From: Mycolicibacterium moriokaense
GTDB lineage: Bacteria; Actinomycetota; Actinomycetes; Mycobacteriales; Mycobacteriaceae
Length of the DNA stretch: 64,000 bases
Assembly (NCBI RefSeq): GCF_003347205.1
Contig: NZ_QQBJ01000005.1
Location: 124,001-188,000, forward strand
Reading direction: 5' to 3'
The notes below the pieces were generated by a model. The model was not told the DNA's origin. It ran no database searches and was given only the letters and a program-made list of their open reading frames with translations. A program made the translations under genes and the position numbers. Shown here piece by piece: positions 61,351-64,000 of this stretch. The number at the start of each line of letters is the position of its first letter. Position 1 is the first letter of the stretch.

Positions 61351-62385
61351 ATGCGATTCAGCCGAATGGTCAATGTGGTCAAATGCCACGTCGGGGGCGA
61401 GGTCAACAATGTCGTCACCGGGGGAATCGGCGACGTTCCGGGTGCCACGGTCTTCGAGAAGATGAAGTACTTCCGCGACCACGATGACGATCTGCGCAAG
61501 CTGCTTCTGCACGAACCGCGCGGTGCGGTGACGCACTGTGTCAATTACATCGTGCCGGGTACCGATCCGCAGGCCCGGCTCGGATACGTGATCGCGGAAT
61601 CGACGGAGTATCCAGCGATGTCGGGATCCAACACCATGTGTGTCGCGACCGCGGTGCTGGAAACCGGAATGGTACCGATGACCGAACCGGTCACCGAACT
61701 GGTGCTCGAGGCCCCCGCAGGGCTGATTCGGATTCGCTGTGCCTGTCGGGATGGAAAGGTCACGAACGTCGAATTCGAGAACCAGCCTGCGTTCGTCTAT
61801 CACCTCGACGCACCATTGGAACTCGAAGGGCACCCGACACTCAAGGTCGATGTCGCATGGGGCGGAATGGCTTATGTGCTGGCGCAGGCATCCGACTTGG
61901 GAGTCGGCCTGACTCCGGATGAAGCGCGGGACCTCTGCGATCTGGGACAGCAACTGAAAATAGCTGCGGCGGAACAGATTCCGGTCACCCATCCCGTCAA
62001 TCCCGAGTTCGCAGGAATTACGCAGACCGAATTCGTCGGTCCTTTGCAGCGCAGGGACGGCGTGCTCTGCTCCCGCAACGCCGTCGTGGTTTCGCCCGGG
62101 CGGTTGGATCGTTCCCCGTGCGGCACGGGCACATCCGCTCGGTTGGCGGTGCTGAAGGCCCGCGGTCAGATCGATGTGGGGGAGAGCTTCGTCCACGAAT
62201 CGGTGATCGGGTCGGTGTTCGGCAGTCATATCGACCGGATGACAACCGTCGGCTCCTACGACGCCGTGATTCCGAGAATCAGTGGGCAGGCGTACATCAC
62301 CGAGATCAGCCAGGTCGGGCTGGATCCGGCCGACCCGTTCCCGACCGGCTATGTCCTGTCGGACACGTGGCCGACGGGCGATTGA
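61351..62385 (+). CDS. Proline-racemase-family enzyme (hydroxyproline epimerase-like)
   Basis: A 344-residue protein of the proline racemase fold, with the second catalytic motif DRSPCGTGTSAR (Cys) intact. The first catalytic position, normally Cys in the MCGH motif, is Ser in MSGSNTMC (about residue 91). Ser/Cys pairs occur in hydroxyproline epimerases of the family; Cys/Thr would mean a dehydratase. Hydroxyproline or a related substrate is therefore likely. ATG 61351 follows GGAGGGCAC. Confidence 0.82.
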   Translation: MRFSRMVNVVKCHVGGEVNNVVTGGIGDVPGATVFEKMKYFRDHDDDLRKLLLHEPRGAVTHCVNYIVPGTDPQARLGYVIAESTEYPAMSGSNTMCVATAVLETGMVPMTEPVTELVLEAPAGLIRIRCACRDGKVTNVEFENQPAFVYHLDAPLELEGHPTLKVDVAWGGMAYVLAQASDLGVGLTPDEARDLCDLGQQLKIAAAEQIPVTHPVNPEFAGITQTEFVGPLQRRDGVLCSRNAVVVSPGRLDRSPCGTGTSARLAVLKARGQIDVGESFVHESVIGSVFGSHIDRMTTVGSYDAVIPRISGQAYITEISQVGLDPADPFPTGYVLSDTWPTGD

Positions 62386-62409
62386 CGCCCGATCGGGTAC
62401 CCGGAATTG

Positions 62410-63048
62410 ATGCAGTATCCCGACATCGATCCGACCGCGGTGCGGTGGCGGGTTCGGTCCTACTTGGACGTCTGGGACGACCTCCTCGTTCATCGACCCG
62501 CCGAGCGGCCGATGGTGGTCGGGATCGATGGTCACAGTGGCTCCGGAAAGACCACCTTGGCCGCCGGCCTCGCGGCGATCGAGCCACATACCGCGGTCGT
62601 CCACACCGACGATCTCGCCTGGCATCACTCGTTCTTCGGCTGGGCCCACCTACTCATCGATCACCTGCTGCGGCCGGTGCACGGCTGCCGGCTGCCGATT
62701 CGGTACCGCCCACAAGCGTGGGTGCAGCGCGAGCGGCCCGGCTCGATCGCCATTCCGACTGACACCACAGCAGTTCTCGTCGAAGGCGTGGGTGTGGCGT
62801 CGCGCGAGGTGCGGCCATGGTTGGACGCCGTCATCTGGGTGCATGCCCGCGCCGCGGTCGGACTCCGGCGAGTTGTCTCCCGCGGGGTCGACACCGACGA
62901 GTTCATCGACGATTGGATGAAGCAGGAGAACGACTTCCTGGCGCAGCACCGCGCCTGGGAGACCGCTGACGTGATCGTCGCCGGAGAATTGGGACAACCG
63001 TCGCCGACGGGCCGGTACGGGTCGGTGGTGACTGCCGATCGAGCGTGA
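62410..63048 (+). CDS. P-loop nucleoside/uridine-kinase-like protein
   Basis: A 212-residue protein with Walker A GHSGSGKTT (about residue 42), DDLAWHHSFF as the lid/acceptor part and VEGVGVASREV. This matches the uridine/cytidine kinase-like P-loop kinases. The substrate is not evident; small-molecule kinase activity is likely. It follows the racemase by 24 bases and converges on the whiB gene with a 10-base gap. Confidence 0.75.
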   Translation: MQYPDIDPTAVRWRVRSYLDVWDDLLVHRPAERPMVVGIDGHSGSGKTTLAAGLAAIEPHTAVVHTDDLAWHHSFFGWAHLLIDHLLRPVHGCRLPIRYRPQAWVQRERPGSIAIPTDTTAVLVEGVGVASREVRPWLDAVIWVHARAAVGLRRVVSRGVDTDEFIDDWMKQENDFLAQHRAWETADVIVAGELGQPSPTGRYGSVVTADRA

Positions 63049-63058
63049 ACGGTCGGCG

Positions 63059-63394
63059 TCACGTCGTCGGGCCCGAGCGCGCCGATCCGGTCACACCAGT
63101 TCGCCGTCGCGGCCTGTCCAGCAAGATGTTGCGTTCATCCTCGGAGACCCCTCCCCAGGTTCCGAAATGCTCGCCGAATGTCACAGCGTGCTCGGCGCAT
63201 TCGCTTCTCACCGGGCATTCGCCGCAGATGGCCTTGGCCATGTTCTGCCGCTGCCGTCGCTGCCATCCCCGTTCGCCATCGGGGTGAAAGAAGATTCTCG
63301 GATCGGCGCTGCGGCAACGGGCATGAAGCTGCCATGCCCACACATCGTTGATCGGCTGCAGTGGGCGCGGACCGAAGTAGGCGCGGCTGGGCAT
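63059..63394 (-). CDS. WhiB-family iron-sulfur regulator
   Basis: A 111-residue WhiB protein with four cysteines at 27, 57, 60 and 66 (C-X29-C-X2-C-X5-C) that bind a 4Fe-4S cluster, and the turn GTWGGVSEDER before a basic C-terminus (LLDRPRRRTG). WhiB proteins sense redox or NO and help sigma-A regulate genes. Which numbered WhiB is closest cannot be decided here. Confidence 0.9.
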   Translation of the reverse strand: MPSRAYFGPRPLQPINDVWAWQLHARCRSADPRIFFHPDGERGWQRRQRQNMAKAICGECPVRSECAEHAVTFGEHFGTWGGVSEDERNILLDRPRRRTGVTGSARSGPTT

Positions 63395-63436
63395 TTTCGG
63401 GCGTCCTCCTGCACCTGACGCGACGGGGACTGTCGG

Positions 63437-64000
63437 TCAGTTGGCCGTCGCGAGCGAAGCAGGCCGGTGCAACGCATCGTCGGATGCAGCGCCGGCATTC
63501 GCGATCTCGATCGTCGCGTCACCATGGAGCGGATTCACGCGGTCCAGAATGCTTGCGGGGATCCGGAGTACGCGCCCAGGTGTGGCCGGCCAGGGCAACC
63601 GTCTCGACGCCACGACGCGGCCTTGTTGGGAGATGGTGACTCGGGGCAACCGCACCATGTGGTCGGTCCACGCCAATAGCCGCCCGCGAGGTGGGCCCGA
63701 TGAGCCGACCGACAGCCGTCCGGGGGTCAGCCAGCGAAGCGCGGCGCCCGGTCTCAATCGCACGGAGAGCGCTTCGCGAGGGCCATCCGACAGATACCGC
63801 GCGACCTCGTCGGCAACGAATGTGCCGTCGAGTGCCGCGACGTCGGCCGTGTCAACCGGGTGAAGAACATTGCCCGCGGAGAAGACCCCCGGACGACTGG
63901 TGCTCAGCAGGGTGTCGACGAGTGGTCCCTTTGTCGCGGCATCGAGCTCAATTCCCGCGCTGCGCGCGAGTTCGTTGTCGGGTATCCAGTCTCCCGTCAA
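63437..64000 (-). CDS. FAD-dependent pyridine nucleotide oxidoreductase, C-terminal part
   Basis: The window holds only the last 187 residues; the gene continues beyond base 64000. The visible part has STSRPGVFSAGNVLHPVDTADVAALDG, the ATG-GD-type FAD motif of the NADPH-dependent oxidoreductase family, then a C-terminal extension with RVTISQQGRVVASRRLPW. The apparent start inside the window is an artefact of truncation. Confidence 0.75.
   Translation of the reverse strand: MTGDWIPDNELARSAGIELDAATKGPLVDTLLSTSRPGVFSAGNVLHPVDTADVAALDGTFVADEVARYLSDGPREALSVRLRPGAALRWLTPGRLSVGSSGPPRGRLLAWTDHMVRLPRVTISQQGRVVASRRLPWPATPGRVLRIPASILDRVNPLHGDATIEIANAGAASDDALHRPASLATAN

Noticed and set aside
1-64000. tRNA, rRNA, CRISPR, insertion sequences, phage genes
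   Set aside because: No cloverleaf, rRNA-like stretch, spaced repeat array, transposase or integrase was seen on reading.

Overview
The window is high-GC actinobacterial DNA, and its gene content points to Mycobacterium, most likely a fast-growing environmental species (Mycolicibacterium type). The diagnostic genes are a complete mce4-type importer operon followed by mas4A/mas4B, otsA close by, mycobacterial Ibp1-type secreted peptides, wax-ester/diacylglycerol acyltransferases, a VirS-like AraC regulator, a WhiB protein, cutinase, and many short-chain dehydrogenases. I see no tRNA, rRNA, CRISPR array, insertion sequence or phage gene.

Layout. (1) 1-8873: end of a yrbE gene, then mce4A-F and mas4A/B, eight tightly overlapping plus-strand genes for steroid uptake. 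(2) 8874-14061: an accessory island between mas4B and otsA. It carries two unannotated short peptides with adjacent candidate maturation enzymes. One is a microviridin-like graspetide precursor (9880-10038) overlapping an MvdD-like ATP-grasp ligase. The other is a cysteine-rich peptide (12889-13050) next to a GRDP-like protein and a cysteine-dioxygenase-like cupin that share a C-terminal module. A 24-bp perfect direct repeat, made of the convergent 3' ends of mas4B and otsA, flanks the island. (3) 14062-20500: otsA with a 54-aa upstream gene, two Ibp1-like secreted proteins, an enoyl-CoA hydratase, an SDR, a 3-hydroxyisobutyrate-dehydrogenase-like protein and two small proteins. (4) 20576-26323: a LuxC/LuxE-like acyl reductase pair divergent from a TetR-CMD-dehydrogenase-SDR operon. 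(5) 26331-33646: cutinase, an ECF sigma factor operon, a large LuxR-type ATPase regulator and an NmrA-like protein. (6) 33789-41701: a third Ibp1 protein, a SHOCT protein, a cytochrome P450 plus BAHD acyltransferase pair, a MacB-type ABC exporter and a secreted DUF4189 protein.

(7) 41727-60147: a lipid-modification region. A VirS-like AraC regulator has two pairs of near-identical 15-bp sites spaced 21 bp, one before an epimerase gene and one before a cupin-alcohol dehydrogenase-acyltransferase operon. Beyond lie a degraded second acyltransferase, two sulfatases, an esterase, a degraded SDR, an intact SDR, a PucR-type regulator, a third acyltransferase, a FadD ligase and an NTF2-like protein. 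The gene set resembles a rearranged mymA locus of M. tuberculosis. (8) 60222-64000: a DHDPS-family lyase with a clear promoter, palindrome and terminator, a proline-racemase-family enzyme, a P-loop kinase, a WhiB regulator and the C-terminal part of a flavin oxidoreductase cut by the window end.

The most novel candidate is the island at 8.9-13.1 kb: a putative two-peptide RiPP locus whose precursors are both too short for routine ORF calling. All names rest on reading motifs and neighbours, without database searches.
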